From positions 1,984,001 through 2,048,000 of the forward strand of contig JAEBUN010000002.1 of assembly GCA_023014365.1 (NCBI GenBank): DNA of 64,000 bases, in the 5' to 3' direction. The notes below the pieces were generated by a model. It did no database searches. It had not been told where the DNA came from and was given only the letters and a program-made list of their open reading frames with translations. The DNA comes from Lepiota brunneoincarnata. Its lineage: Eukaryota > Basidiomycota > Agaricomycetes > Agaricales > Agaricaceae. This document shows positions 1 through 11,651 of the stretch, one piece after another; the stretch's first letter is position 1, and every line of letters starts with the position of its first letter. The translations under genes and the position numbers were made by a program.

Positions 1-201
1 TCCCCTTCCCTCCGGATTGCCGCTGTCCTCGTCGCCGTATTCTCGCACACTCGATTCTTCGTCCTCTCTATTTGCCGGCAAAACAACATCCTCCTCTCCC
101 ATCCCCTGGCGCGGGTGTGTAGTCTTCTGTCGCTTCGCATAGGGTAGATTCTCCTGCCTTTTCAAAAGATCATCAACAGTCATAAACCTCTTGCTCCCCA
201 T
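1..201 (-). CDS. Unidentified protein, N-terminal part only
   Basis: An open frame on the minus strand begins with ATG at 201 and runs off the left edge without a stop. The visible 67 residues start MGSKRFMTVDDLLKRQE and are basic at first, then rich in Glu and Asp, as in nuclear or nucleolar proteins. I do not recognise the family from this fragment. The start lies about 160 bp from the start of the divergent DUF302 gene at 361, so the two could share a promoter. The assignment as coding rests on the uninterrupted frame, biased composition and a plausible start only; the end coordinate inside the window is the edge, not a true boundary. Confidence 0.5.
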   Translation of the reverse strand, partial: MGSKRFMTVDDLLKRQENLPYAKRQKTTHPRQGMGEEDVVLPANREDEESSVREYGDEDSGNPEGRG

Positions 202-360
202 GTTCCCCGCGCGGCGTTCGATATCGGGAGTTAGTATGTGTGTAGTCGCTGCTCAACCACTTTTATTGATCGGAGGTTTACCTAACTTGCCAAACTCGGC
301 CATCCACAACCTGGGCAGGTCAAAGGCGAAGCGGTCAAGATCAGAGTATTCCCCACCACC

Positions 361-965
361 ATGTCCACCTCAATCACAATCTCGAGCTTTGAAGCCAAAC
401 TCGTTACATTTGATACCACTCTACACTACACGGAGGTGGCAAAGCGTCTTGAGGACGTTGTAAACAAACAAGGATCCGGAGATATCCTGTCACAGCTGAG
501 GAGCGCCAAGAGCCGGGAGGAAATTGAAGGGGTGATCAACAATATCACTGGAGCAAACGATTTCCTGTGCGTGTATACTATCGCCTCTAATCTGATTCTT
601 TGAAACTAATCTTGGCGGAGAAAAGGTATTTCATGGAACTAAAACATCATAATTGGCTAAACGTCTATTACAGCGTCTCTGACACACCAGCAGCAATCGT
701 CTACACCATTGGAAATCCACTGATTGCCCAGACCATACTCCGACATGACCTCCGTGCAAGCCTTCACATTCCTCTTCGGCTACTCGTCCTTGAAAAAGCA
801 GATCGGACGGGAACCAATGTCATGTATCAGCTCCCGTCGTCTGTCATGGTGCTTCCCGATAACACAGATCCCGAGTTGAGGACAGCGGTCGAAGAGCTGG
901 ATAGGAAATTGGAGGGGATGGTTCGTCGGGTTTTGGAGACAGAAGAATTTGTTCCCCGGCTATGA
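361..965 (+). CDS. DUF302 domain protein
   Basis: Two exons, 361-566 and 674-965, join across a 107-nt intron (GTGCGT...TTACAG) and give a protein of 165 residues. The second half carries the DUF302 signature: a hydrophobic strand, then GNPLIAQTILRHD, a strand of aliphatic residues, and a final strand with PSSVMVLP. DUF302 is a small alpha/beta domain of unknown biochemical role found in bacteria and some fungi. No signal peptide or membrane segment is visible, so a cytosolic protein is expected. The gene converges on SUA5; the two stop codons are only 16 bp apart, so their 3' UTRs must overlap. Family call is fairly secure, function is unknown. Confidence 0.8.
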
Positions 966-981
966 AGGTACCCCTGGTTGT

Positions 982-2349
982 CTAGCAGTTGTCTATCAGA
1001 TATCTATGGTTCTCTGCGATGCAGACGTGAGAGAGAAGAATACAGACAAGGTAGGGAAAAATCGTACATGAGTCAAAAGTTATCCACATTGACTCCCCGG
1101 CTGCTTTCCGCACCCGGTTCATCACAGCGAGCCCTTCTCGTTCTTCATGGATTTCTTCAATCAAAATCCTGTCTACCTCCTCTCGTTCTAATGTTAATAA
1201 CCCATCAAAAAGCCGCTGGGCCGCTACAGCCGGCTCAGCAATTGGTCCGAGGGTGTACCTATGCCATTCAACATCAATCTTCGAGTCAAAGCGTTCCCAT
1301 ATCTTCGAGTCTGTAGGCGCTAGCACTCCGATTTTCGTCTTCGTACCAGTAGTACTTTGTAGGGTCTCGAAAAACGAGGAAATGGGAATAGTATCCTGTC
1401 CAGCAGGTGGGTAAGAGGTGTAAAGCAGCGTAACCGGGACCGAGGGTGAATAATGTCTGTACTTCATCCCAGGGGTGGTTGGCGCTTGCTCAATAGCTTC
1501 ATCCCTATAATCACGACGATGCACGAGAACATTGGGGATCGTAGTGTCACCATCCTTGTCTTTACCCAGACCTCCCAATTCCAACCTCAGCACATGTTCA
1601 ATATCCTCAACCGTGATACCACCAGGCCGGAGAACACGAATATTTCCATCTTCATGTAACCCATCCACAACCGTGCTCTCCAACCCGACATCACAAGCAC
1701 CTCCGTCCAGGATCAATGGAACCTTCCCATCCAAATCACGGACGACGTGTTCTGCCCTCGTTGGGCTGGGTTTTCCGGATGTGTTAGCGCTCGGGGCAGC
1801 GAGAGGGCAGTTGGTCATCGCGATAAGAGCCCGAGCGACGGGGTGTGAGGGCATGCGGATCGCAACAGTGGCTTGGTTCGCTGTAATGATGCTTGGGATG
1901 ATAGTTGGGTCGCGAGGGAAGAGAAGTGTCAATGCGCCAGGCCAGTAATGCTTTATGAGGGCTTGGTACGCGGGAGACATTTCGTATTGGTTCGGAAGGA
2001 GGGAATGAAGCATGGTAAAGGATGATACATGGACGATGAGTGGGTTATCTGGCGGCCGGCCTTTAGTAGAAAAGATTTTAGCCGAGGCTTCCGAATTGAG
2101 CGCGAGTGCGCCTAGTCCATAGACAGTTTCTGTTGGAAAGACTACGACATTGAGCTTGCTGAGGCATTGAGCGGCAAGTGTCAGTGCACCAGAAGTTTCT
2201 GGAGAGGATATCTCCGGAAGATCTTGGCCTGGGGAAAATTTGATTGATGAGGGTTCACATCGCAAGAGTTCTGTTCTGGTTGTAGAGAGACAGCGTGCGC
2301 AGACCCGACGCAGTGCTCGCAGAAAAAACATCAAGTACATGAACAGCAT
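982..2349 (-). CDS. SUA5: Threonylcarbamoyl-AMP synthase Sua5
   Basis: One uninterrupted frame of 455 residues. Sua5 makes threonylcarbamoyl-AMP from threonine, bicarbonate and ATP, the first step of t6A37 formation on ANN-decoding tRNAs. The YrdC domain (about residues 50-245) shows the conserved FPTETVYGLG, KGRPPDNPL and PLAAPSANTSG segments; a C-terminal Sua5 domain with PGMKYRHYSP follows at about 290. The first 25 residues are hydrophobic and Arg-rich and could be a mitochondrial targeting signal, consistent with one gene serving cytosol and mitochondria, but this is inference. The start at 2349 is the first ATG of the frame; an upstream non-coding exon cannot be excluded. The last ~25 residues after the usual family end look unusual, so a 3' intron is possible. 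Confidence 0.93.
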   Translation of the reverse strand: MLFMYLMFFLRALRRVCARCLSTTRTELLRCEPSSIKFSPGQDLPEISSPETSGALTLAAQCLSKLNVVVFPTETVYGLGALALNSEASAKIFSTKGRPPDNPLIVHVSSFTMLHSLLPNQYEMSPAYQALIKHYWPGALTLLFPRDPTIIPSIITANQATVAIRMPSHPVARALIAMTNCPLAAPSANTSGKPSPTRAEHVVRDLDGKVPLILDGGACDVGLESTVVDGLHEDGNIRVLRPGGITVEDIEHVLRLELGGLGKDKDGDTTIPNVLVHRRDYRDEAIEQAPTTPGMKYRHYSPSVPVTLLYTSYPPAGQDTIPISSFFETLQSTTGTKTKIGVLAPTDSKIWERFDSKIDVEWHRYTLGPIAEPAVAAQRLFDGLLTLEREEVDRILIEEIHEEREGLAVMNRVRKAAGESMWITFDSCTIFPYLVCILLSHVCIAENHRYLIDNC

Positions 2350-2565
2350 TATCCTGTGTGGACTTGTTTGTGGGTAAAGATTTTGTGAGGGTGTGATCTT
2401 TGCACCACTTATTTGCCAACCATAGCATACGGCAAATCAGCATGTTCACAAGTGTGATGCTGGTGTTCATGCTATCCCACTTCGGCTGTGAACGGTTTCT
2501 CAAGAGGATGGCAGATCAGCTCGCAGTAGCTTCGTAGTGGGAAGACAGTAAAATCCTTCTATGTG

Positions 2566-2982
2566 CTAATTTGCTCCCCCGGTAGTCTCAGGAATGTCAA
2601 GCCCAACCCGGTTGGCTGTTTTGCGGATTCGCTCCTGTTCAGTCAGGGCAGTGAGCGGATTGTACCTTTCCACCAGGATCTTCGTAGAGCATCAACATTC
2701 AGGAATTTCTTCCCTCAAGATACAAGCACACCTGGTGTTCCCTCTGGGATCTCAAGAACAAGAGAGCATTCTGCACATCTTGAAAAGCTCTCTCGTTTTT
2801 TGTTTCTCGTGACTTTTCCAATAACGAACGGAAATTCGAGACGATTGTTCTGTTGGGCCTCGTGAGTGCCTACCTCTGTCGGTGAGTGGGAACCCAATTG
2901 AGTGGAGAGCAAGAAGGTTACTCACGACCTTTTGGATCTCTCGTAAGAGCTCACGATACACCCGAGCGTATTCCGAGAGCAT
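2566..2982 (-). CDS. FMC1-like mitochondrial LYR protein
   Basis: Three exons are needed, 2926-2982, 2732-2869 and 2566-2679, giving 102 residues. The N-terminus has the LYR-type pattern ARVYRELLREIQK, the middle has the family block FLRSQREHQ, and the end has VERYNPLTALTEQERI and RKTANRVGL. These match the Fmc1 family, small LYR proteins required in yeast for assembly of the F1 sector of mitochondrial ATP synthase; LYR proteins dock on the mitochondrial ACP LYRM module. Introns are 56 and 52 nt with GTGAGT and GTGTGC donors. The sequence just upstream (CTTACAG) resembles an acceptor, so a short first exon further 5' is possible. Identity is by family pattern only. Confidence 0.75.
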
Positions 2983-4230
2983 TGTGCTGTAAGACAAAGA
3001 GCAATGCCGATGGGTATTTCTTTTTGGTCACGTGCCACGGCGGGTCTGATGATGGAGAGAGCGCCAAGGTCAAACATACAATATTCGTCGAACCATATTT
3101 CATTCCTGGTTAATCCACTAGCCCTCAACGCTGTCTCTGCCCGAGCGGGTGGGTTCTTCCGCTCAATGGTAGTCGCGTGAGCCCGGAGCAAGGCCGACCA
3201 ACCTGTCGAACCCGTGCCTGTACTTGCATCGATTCCTGCTCACAGCAACCTAAGTTGGAAGGAGAAAGAGGTCTCTAAACCAGAGTCAAACCGGACAGGA
3301 AACATGAAGCAGAATGGGCGCAACGCTAGACCTTCGTTTATCTAAGGCAGGTGCGCACCGCGACTAGCGACGTATCAGGCTCGGCTACTTGGCCTGATTG
3401 CCTTGACATCTTCAGCCCACGATCACCGAGGAACAGCTGAACGTTATATTTTTCCCGTGTGGCCCCAGTCCTTGTTGCAGCCATCAATGTTCTTCCAAGG
3501 AACCAACCATAGAGCTGGTTCATCGTCCTCGGGACAAAGAATATGAATTGATAAAGTTAAGTATCCCAATGCGTATCTCCGGGTCCATAAGCTCAATGAT
3601 CAATTGCTTGCCGGCCGGCGCCAACCTAAATGCAAATAATGTCTGCATCTCTCCTGCTGAACTTTGAGACTAGGGAATCGCTGTGCAGAGATCTCGCCAA
3701 TACCCCAGAGTCAAACACAGCGACAAAAAATAGCCCCTAAGGGTACTACATAGCTATTCCTGTTTGATTTTCTGATCAGCTGCACGTTTCCCAGCAGACC
3801 CAGACCCATTCCTCTGGATGCAGGATGCTGCAGAAAATTACAAGACAGCGAGTATCACCTGAAGAAGATCGATTTCTAGATATTGGGACTGTCATTTTGC
3901 CAGGTGTAATTTACAAATTGTAATTGAATTCTGGGAAGAAGTATTTTGGGCGCAGCACATGTGGACGGGCGCCTGGATCAGATCAGGCAAGGGTATCCCT
4001 GTACTCCCTCCACTGTCACACCTCTCTCTGGCCCTCCCACATACCCGTCCGTCCTTCTGCATGGAATCTGACTAGTCGTCCTACCCGTGAACTGTCAGAG
4101 GTATGTTCAATTCGTCACTACGCCTCCTGACGTTGCCCGCAACCGTGCTGATTAACCCCGCACCCCCCTCGAAATCAGTTGCTTTGTCGTTTGATTGTTG
4201 CACACCAGTTGCCATCTCACTGCCTCTACC
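2983..4230. other. Intergenic stretch, nothing recognised
   Basis: About 1.25 kb between the FMC1-like gene and the DEAD-box-like gene. Short open frames exist on both strands but none has recognisable protein features or credible splice continuity. No tRNA, repeat or inverted repeat was seen by eye. It should contain the two divergent promoters. Confidence 0.4.
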
Positions 4231-7200
4231 ATGGCGAGGAGTGCTGCTTTGAACCCAGCCTCTATGCCTTTCTTTCCAGGAGGCCTCAGAGGTAGCGAAG
4301 GAGACGGCGCTATTGGCCTGGCGTTGGGACATCAACAGGACAGGTCCTCTGGCTCCTCCCTCTCCATCTCGCCGACAGAGTACCGTTCTGTAAAGTCCTC
4401 TCCCAGCCCTTCCATCGATAGGAGTGACAGCGTGCGTCATCAGCCATCTCCAGGTCCAACTGAGGGCTCTCGACGATCTCCGACCTTCCGCCAAGTCGAC
4501 GCGAGTAAACCTTATCCTGAACATCGAATCCAGAGGGATAAGAGACGCCAGTATGTTGGGAACCCTCGACACCCTCCCGGAAGCAGACGACAATCAGGAA
4601 AATGGCGTGTTTGCAGTGGACGACGAGGCTAGTTTGGGGGCACAAACCCCGAGCTCCTTTGTCCCCCAACCTCAACAACTCGTTCGTGAGCGCCTATCCA
4701 CCCCACCTGTCGCTTCCGTATTTTCGGGTCCGTCGTTTGTCGGCGCGCGCACGTCGGCCTCCCCCGTCTCTTCGCTGGGATCTGCCAGCCAGTTTACTGG
4801 GAGCTCATCGACGGCGGATGGCCAGGGGACACTCAGTTTTGAGACCCAGCTCAAATCTTCGCCCTTCATGCACGATCTTCTAGACCGACTCACTCGTTAC
4901 GAGTATAGTACACGCGAAATCCAGCGTGACCTGAACGATATCCACCGCAAGGTCAATCTTCTGTTGGAGCGGGCATTGACTGCGAACGCCCAGCCACTAC
5001 AACCGGAGTTCAAGGACCCTTTCGCCACTATGAATGGGAATACCCTGAATGCGACCCTTTCGCAGCCACGGCCATCCATAGGCAACATTGCCCCAAACCA
5101 ACACGCACCACCCATGGAGGATGTGCCGACAATTACCCAACGGCTCAACGTGTTAACGACCTCGGTTGGTCAGCTGCTTGCACTGCAAACCCAACAGATG
5201 CAACAGTCCGCCCTTCCCCTTGAGGCCAGAAATTCCATCATAGGTTTGGCACCCCAGCAGGACATAGCACCAAACCAGATTGTATCACCTCCAGCTTTAT
5301 CCCCTCCAAGCCTAATCGGGCATACGCTCTCCAGTCGCGCTGAGCTGAGGCCATCACCTCGTCAACCCAATCCACCTATGCGAACATGGTCAACCGGAAC
5401 GCTCGAATTGCCCATTCGCGCCTCGGAATCCGCCATCAGTAGGCAAGAGCCAATCCTTCGCGATAAACCGCGCCGCTCAGTCTCCGGCCTACTTCGCCGT
5501 GACTCCTCAGGAGTGAGTGAATTATCAATCTATCCCATTCCGCTCAGATGGCTGATTGAATGCACAAGGTTCTAGACGGTCAGGGGGACTATAATTCTGG
5601 GAACCGTGATAGTGGCCCCACCGTAACTAAGTGGGATCAGTTGCAGCTCGCACCTGAGCTGCTGCGCTCCTTAACCAAGTTTGGGTGTGTAAAAAACCTA
5701 GTGTGATTTCGGGTGGCAACTGACGGGTTTCAGGGTGGGCCCTCCGAACAAGATCCAGCAGCGTGCTTTACCATTCCTTCTCAAGGGCGCGGACATCATC
5801 GCTCAGGCACCGCCCACCCAGGAAAGAATTGCGGCATATGTCATTCCTGCGATCCAGATCGCTGTCACAAACATGAGTGTACGAACACCCCAACGAGGTC
5901 CCATCGTTATCATGGTGTCCACAACCGTCGATCAGGCGACGCAAGCACAGCGTATGATACGTGATCTCGGTGGACCAATTGGTGTCAGGTCAGGCCTGGG
6001 TGTTGGCACCACCATAGCCGGCAATGATTTGGCTCAAGAGCTGAGACTCCTTCAGCAAAACATGCCCCACATCATCTGCGGAACGCCGCAAAAATTACAC
6101 GCCCTCTTTACGACTCCTGGTGGGCTGAGCGGATCTGAGGTCCGCTTCCTCGTATTGGATGAGGTCGATCAGCTCATCGCCCGCAATCTTCATGATTTTG
6201 TCTTTAATATCGTCAAGCTGCTCCCACCTCCCCGATCCCGTCCTCCTGGCACCAATACTCCTACTACGGGAGCATCCACCAATGGATTATCTCACCCTAC
6301 TCTCCTTGATATTGCTATTCAGAACTCAGGCCGCCGTCTTTCCGCAATTCCCGCTTCGCCCGGACAATCAGATCCTACTGCTCCGATCGAGCGTCAAACT
6401 GCCTTATTCTCCAACACGGTTCCCCAAGACGTCCTCAACCTTGCCACGGCTATTCATCTCAAGGAACCCGTTCGTGTTCTTGTCCGTCGGGACGGCAACA
6501 CGGTTAATCCTGAGGCATCGCAGGGGTCCAGAGGGCTCCGACAGTACTATCTATATTTAGCTTTCACTGCTGGGAGCCGTGGCGACCCTGCCTCAACTGC
6601 CAATGGAGGACTCGGCATTATTGGCTCTGGGAGGGGTGCAACAAGTGCTGAGACAGCACAAGCGAGGGAGTGGAAACTGGATGCGCTGGCAGACTTATTC
6701 GACGATATCGAGATTGGACAGGCAATTGTACACGTTGGAGGAATGACGACGTTGGATGCTGTTGTGTACAAGTTGGCAAGCCGAGGGTTTGAGGCCGTCC
6801 CTTTGGTGGGTGACGATCTTTTCATCGTTGGATTAACAAGTGCTGTTGGCTGACTAGTGTGAATAGCATGCGGATATGAATAGTGGGACGAAGCTTGCTG
6901 CGCTCAGCAAGTTCAGGAGCACTCCGTCCCCCCTGACGCGTCAGCCGTCCACGAAAATTTTGGTGGTGTATGATGTGCAAGTTAAGTCCCCTGAGGTTCC
7001 CCATGTCCCTCTTATCGTCAACTATGGTATGTGATCCGGCATTCGGGAGAATAATCGTGATTCAGAAAGCGGCACAGATCTTCCCAAAGCCGTTGAGGAG
7101 TATGCCCATCGGTGAGAGTATCCCAACTGAATATATCAAATGGAGAGTTGATCAAATTTCTCTTGCAGTGTTTCTCCTGCGATTGCCCCCAACTACTCAC

Positions 7201-7436
7201 GTGCCGGCGTTATTATCAACTTCGTGACGGCCACTGGCGGAGACGTAGAAATGCTGCGATCCATAGAATGTTATTACAAGTGAGTTTAATAGTCTCATGC
7301 TCTGTTGTTCTGCACTAATCACCCGCTCCCAGAATAAAATGCGTAAGCACGATACCTAAAGGTAGTAGGATACTGGCTGACCTACACATCACAGCCTGAA
7401 GTTCCTCTGAGCCCTCGTGATATCTTCGTAAACTGA
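4231..7436 (+). CDS. eIF4A-like DEAD-box protein with degenerate ATPase motifs
   Basis: Nine exons join in frame: 4231-4389, 4454-5512, 5569-5684, 5734-6805, 6867-7026, 7078-7111, 7169-7279, 7333-7342, 7395-7436 (920 residues). Residues 1-~410 are low-complexity Ser/Pro/Gln-rich. The rest follows the eIF4A fold: Q motif GPPNKIQQRA, motif Ia-like and GG blocks, motif II as DEVD, motif III as SNT instead of SAT, then RecA2 with VVYDV and NYDLP. Key residues are lost: the Walker A segment AxSGTGKT reads APPTQERI, without the GKT, and motif VI HRIGRxxR reads HRVSPAIAP, removing both arginines. The 10-nt exon 7333-7342 is required to reach the C-terminal KIKCPEVPLSPRDIF. It is probably an RNA-binding scaffold that no longer hydrolyses ATP; long conserved splicing argues against a dead gene. 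Confidence 0.85.
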
Positions 7437-7726
7437 TTGATGATGATTATTCTTGCGTTGTATCCTTACACTAGCGCCCATGCCCTGCTGTTCGACTTTC
7501 TTTTCTTCACCGTGTCTCTGCAACCCTCATCCGGTCTGATACCCTTATTCTGCAGCGTCTTTATCTCAAACTAAATCTGTTTCGTTATTGCCTCGACCCG
7601 TGTATAGTTTTGTTTTCCCCCTCTACCCTGGTCCACCCACTGTATAGCAGAATTCCTTTCTCTTCCCTTTTCATTCCCTCGATTTCTGAGGGGTATCTCT
7701 CTCTAGTAAACTTGGAGCTGACTTAA

Positions 7727-10700
7727 TCATTGACCCTGTATGATCAATACCTTCAATGTACCATCTTCGCTACAGCTAGCAATCTCTTTAGTACCCCCGT
7801 CGTCTTCCGTCGGTCGCCAACTCAACCGATGTATTTGATTGACATGAGCCAAACTGATAACGACAAAGGGTATAAGTTTACGCTGTTGAATCTGGAAATG
7901 GTGTACGCACCTTGTGTCAATCGTGGTGTCCAGTGTCCAGGCACCAAGTTCTGAGTATATGTTGTTGTAGATCAAGATACCCCCATCCTCGAGACCAACA
8001 GCCAATTTCCGCCTATAAGTAATTTCTTATTCATGTTCTCTGGAGACGTTCGGACCTGACACGTACCGCTTGAGGCTGACAGGAGAAAAATCAACAGCTG
8101 TCGCTGGGGAAGACGTTTTGATTGTTGCCACTGCCATCCATGAGTTTTCGACCTTGGCCCAGATTTTAACCTGTACCATTGTAAAGTTTGGGCTAGGTAC
8201 CGGACTTCCTGAGACTCACTGTTTTATCACGTGATGCCGTAGCAAATACATCACCTTCGGCAGCCCAAGCACAATCCCAGACGATGCGGGCGTGTGCCCT
8301 GTCCGCAGCTACTGGAACGTAACCTGACCAACAGCACGTTAGAACCTGCTCGTTAATCACCGGAGCATCAAACATACCCTGGCCATCTTTCATTTCGAAA
8401 AGATGCCAAGTTCGGTCCCTCGAAACCGATAAGATATACCGGTCATCCGGGCTAAAAGCAACTCTTGTTACGGTTAGTGTATGTCCAGCAAGCGGCTGTC
8501 CGACGAGCTTGAATGTCCCAGTTTCATACACTCGGATAACGGCGTGTTCGGGAGAGGTTGCCTTGCAGGCTGTTGCGATCAGTTTACGAGAGTGGCAAAT
8601 TGCGAGGGCAATTGACTGTATGGGGGCACGCGTAGGTTGGGTGGGGCGATTGGGATGTAAGGGACTGGCAACATACCTCATAGCCATGTCCAAAGACTTT
8701 TTCGATCTCGGGCCAGAGTGTAGATCCCGAAAGTTCTGCTTCAAATGGGCGTCGTGTTGAAGGAGCAAGCAAGGGCACCAAAGACGACTCTGGTTATCGT
8801 GAGTGAGATTCCCAAATGAGAGTAAACGTACTTGCCTGCTCCGACAGCCTTGTTTGATAACCCCAGTGGAGGAACGCTCGCACCAGCAGGCCGATTTTCC
8901 TTCGTAACCAAGTTACCAAAAGACCATACAGGTAGCACATTAGTAGACACACCTCGACGCCTGAAAGACGGGCAACACCGAGCTCCCCTACCAGCTGCAC
9001 AAAATTCCGCGGGGCTTCGAAGACTCGTGCCACCTTCTCATCGGCAATACTAACAAACTTCAATGGGTCCAAAAAGACCGCTTCTAGTAAGTCGTATCCA
9101 TGTACTTGTGGGCGGGCGATCTCGTGCCATGACCTTCGGGACTCATCAGACCGAAACAGTTCACCATATATCCGCGTAGTCTGGTCGATCCTAGGCGAGT
9201 TGTGAGTCACGATTTCATCGGAACAAGCATCCGACGTACCCTGCAGATATGAGATATTCACCTCTGGGGCTCCAAGCAAGCCCCCTGACTGGTCCCTTAT
9301 GTCCTGAGACAGCACCCAACTCCTGCCATTCTTCTTCAACACCTATTTTTCCCGTGTCAGTGCAAGACCATCGCCTCCAACCCCCAGCCCACCCCCATGC
9401 TAGGGCCTCTCTGCCACTCCGGGCCCATAATGAGCCAACGAACCCTCCAAGTCGCTGTCCCCCAATATCACCAAACCGTTGACGGTTAATCCAAATTGAT
9501 GTTGCCCCATCTTGCGTAGGCGCGAGGACCGTCGAGGGAGACCAAAGGATAAGAGAAGAGTCGGTTGAGGATGAGAGGATAGTTAATGCAGAACTCGGTC
9601 CGAGGTCGGGTCTCCAAGAGAGGGATGTTATACCAGCTTCATGTCCAACGAGCAGGGCATCGAATGTCACCGAGAACCGTTGGGCACTGGATGTAACTGA
9701 GCGGCGTGTGTATCGTTAAGTAGTGGTCGCTACCTTCCATTAGGGGACTTCACTGTCAGGATATGGCGCTTCAAGGATATCTGCCTGCCACCCTCCTCTC
9801 CTTCGGTAACCTCACCAAGAGAGGCCTCGAATGCATCCAGAAGCTCGTCACCCAATCCCTGTTCTTGCTCGCCTTCCCCAGTGACAAAAGCAGACATGGT
9901 TCTCAGGGGTTCAATATTCCACAGACGAATGGTTGCATCTTGAGATCCGGATGCCAGAATGAGCGGTTCATCTGATGTCGGTGGAGGCCTAAAAGAAAGA
10001 GCTCGAATCCAGTCTTCGTGGCCGGCTAGACTCGCAGAATGGATAAACTAGTTGTGCTAGTAAGATCCGTGATTTAGGAACACCCAACTGGAACGCACTT
10101 GATCCTCGGAACGAAGATATAGCTGAACCTTGGTGTCCGTCCCGGAAACAGCAAGAAGCAAGGCTGAAATGCGGTCACTCAGCTTTTTTGGAGCTGACCA
10201 ATGCCCCTTCCTACTCACCCCGAGTTCCGGGCAAGAAAGCGAGAGCCAAACCAAGAGGGTACCGTGTTTGAGTTGAGATGATTTGCTTTTGGTCGAGTTC
10301 GTCTGCACAGATCAGATAGCTTTTCTTGCGAATAAATAAAACCTCTTACCTGAATCCTTTGTTACAGTTGCCTCCCAGATTTTTACGGTTGAATCCGAGG
10401 ATCCAGAGATAACACAGCTGTCAAAGATACAAAGAGCAGTCACTGGCTTGTCATGCGCCTTAACGCTCGTCCTAGCTAGGAACTGAGAAGTTTTCCAATG
10501 AGAAATCCTCCTGACACCAAGAACACAACAGACCTTTCCGCCTTCTTTCTTCCATAGAAACAGTGACCCTTGTTCATCCCCAGTTACCATGCGCTCGTCC
10601 GAGAGGAACCGCACACAAGTAACTACGGCCTCATGACCTGGTAGTGTTTGGAATATTCCAGGGTCATTTGGAGCCTATGCTAGGATATCAATGGTTTTAG

Positions 10701-10849
10701 CGGGAAGACATACGGGGCTCGCGCACCGTCACGTCCCACAAGGCGACCAAGTTGCCGGAGCCTAGTGCGATCAATGAATTCGGCAAAGCGTCCGCAGCAT
10801 GGGGAAAGCGATTCGTGGATGTTGCAATAAATGCGGTAGAGGCCGTCAT
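7727..10849 (-). CDS. ELP2: Elongator complex subunit Elp2 (WD40)
   Basis: A long minus-strand gene of many exons, first exon 10714-10849, stop at 7727. Elp2 is a double WD40 propeller scaffold of Elongator (Elp123), which makes cm5U34 modifications on tRNA. Visible blocks include the first blade (SLIALGSGNLVALWDV), then LPGHEAVVTCVRFLSD, VKAHDKPVTALC, the Elp2 hallmark LVGHEAGITSLSW, the segment RFGDIGGQRLGGF with WSGHKGPVR-type repeats, and the last blade ending SWRPTEDDGG and CSEDGTLKVL. Family length is about 800 residues, consistent with 3.1 kb. Exon ends in the middle of the gene were not all resolved. The start is 138 bp from the divergent PPTase start at 10988, implying a shared promoter. 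It converges on the DEAD-box-like gene. Confidence 0.9.
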
Positions 10850-10987
10850 CTCATCCGCAGGGAAGGAGAGCGAATGATAAGATAAAGACTGAAATAAATT
10901 GATCAAAGTCACCGGATTTGTTGTCCTGAGACCCCGGAGACAAATAAACCTGTTTCGGTTGTTTGAATCCCGGAGGGTATCGGGCCG

Positions 10988-11495
10988 ATGATACTTGGAA
11001 TTGGTGTTGACATTGTTCATTTGCCTCGCATCGCTGCAGTCTTGAAACGTCAATACGGGCATAAACTCGCCTATCGGATACTCAGCTCCGCTGAGCTTGA
11101 ACAGTGGAACAATCTCCGGGGTTGTGATGTTCAGCAGCTCGTCCGCTTCTTGGGGGCTCGGTGTGTTCCTTCGTCTTGTATATATCCTCACGCTTTCTTA
11201 CTTGACACACACTAGCTGGGCAGTCAAGGAAGCAGCCTACAAGGCCTTGTATCCGACCGTAAGACCGACCTGGAAGGAGCTCAATTACCGCGGGCTCACG
11301 CAATCAGGAGAAAAGCCCAACTTGACATACACGCCTCTTGCCGTTAACTTGAGCAATAAGATCGGGCCAATTCATGTTTCTATTAGCCACGACGGCGAAT
11401 ATGCAGTAGCTTATGTGACAGTTGAAGGTGAATGCTCCTCGAGTTCCCCACTTGATATAAGGGCTGACATGCTTCCAGGGGAGGCTATCATATAG
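10988..11495 (+). CDS. AcpS-type 4'-phosphopantetheinyl transferase
   Basis: Two exons, 10988-11160 and 11216-11495, give 150 residues. The enzyme moves the 4'-phosphopantetheine arm of CoA to a serine on acyl carrier proteins. It carries the AcpS hallmarks: GIGVDIV with the metal-binding Asp at residue 8, ILSSAELE, VRFLGARWAVKEAAYKAL with the catalytic Glu, and a C-terminal IHVSISHDGEYAVA strand. Size and type match fungal Ppt2-like proteins acting on the mitochondrial ACP, rather than the larger Sfp/NpgA class that serves type I synthases. The polyketide synthase 7 kb away has three carrier domains, but whether this enzyme can load them cannot be told from sequence. It shares a 138-bp divergent promoter region with ELP2 and converges on IBA57. 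Confidence 0.9.
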
Positions 11496-11651
11496 CGCAT
11501 AGATTTAGCAAATCACAGTGCCTGGTTTACCTGCAATTTAGAATGGGAAAAGGGCTCTCTAGGAACTGCCCAGATTTCTTTCAACAGCACATGGAACTGA
11601 CATTTTTTCTGGTCGTGACCAGGTACGTGTATATGATACGACACCCCGTCC

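Noticed and set aside
4081..4678. Minus-strand frames overlapping the 5' end of the DEAD-box-like gene
   Set aside because: The plus-strand gene splices continuously through this region and has a good start context at 4231.
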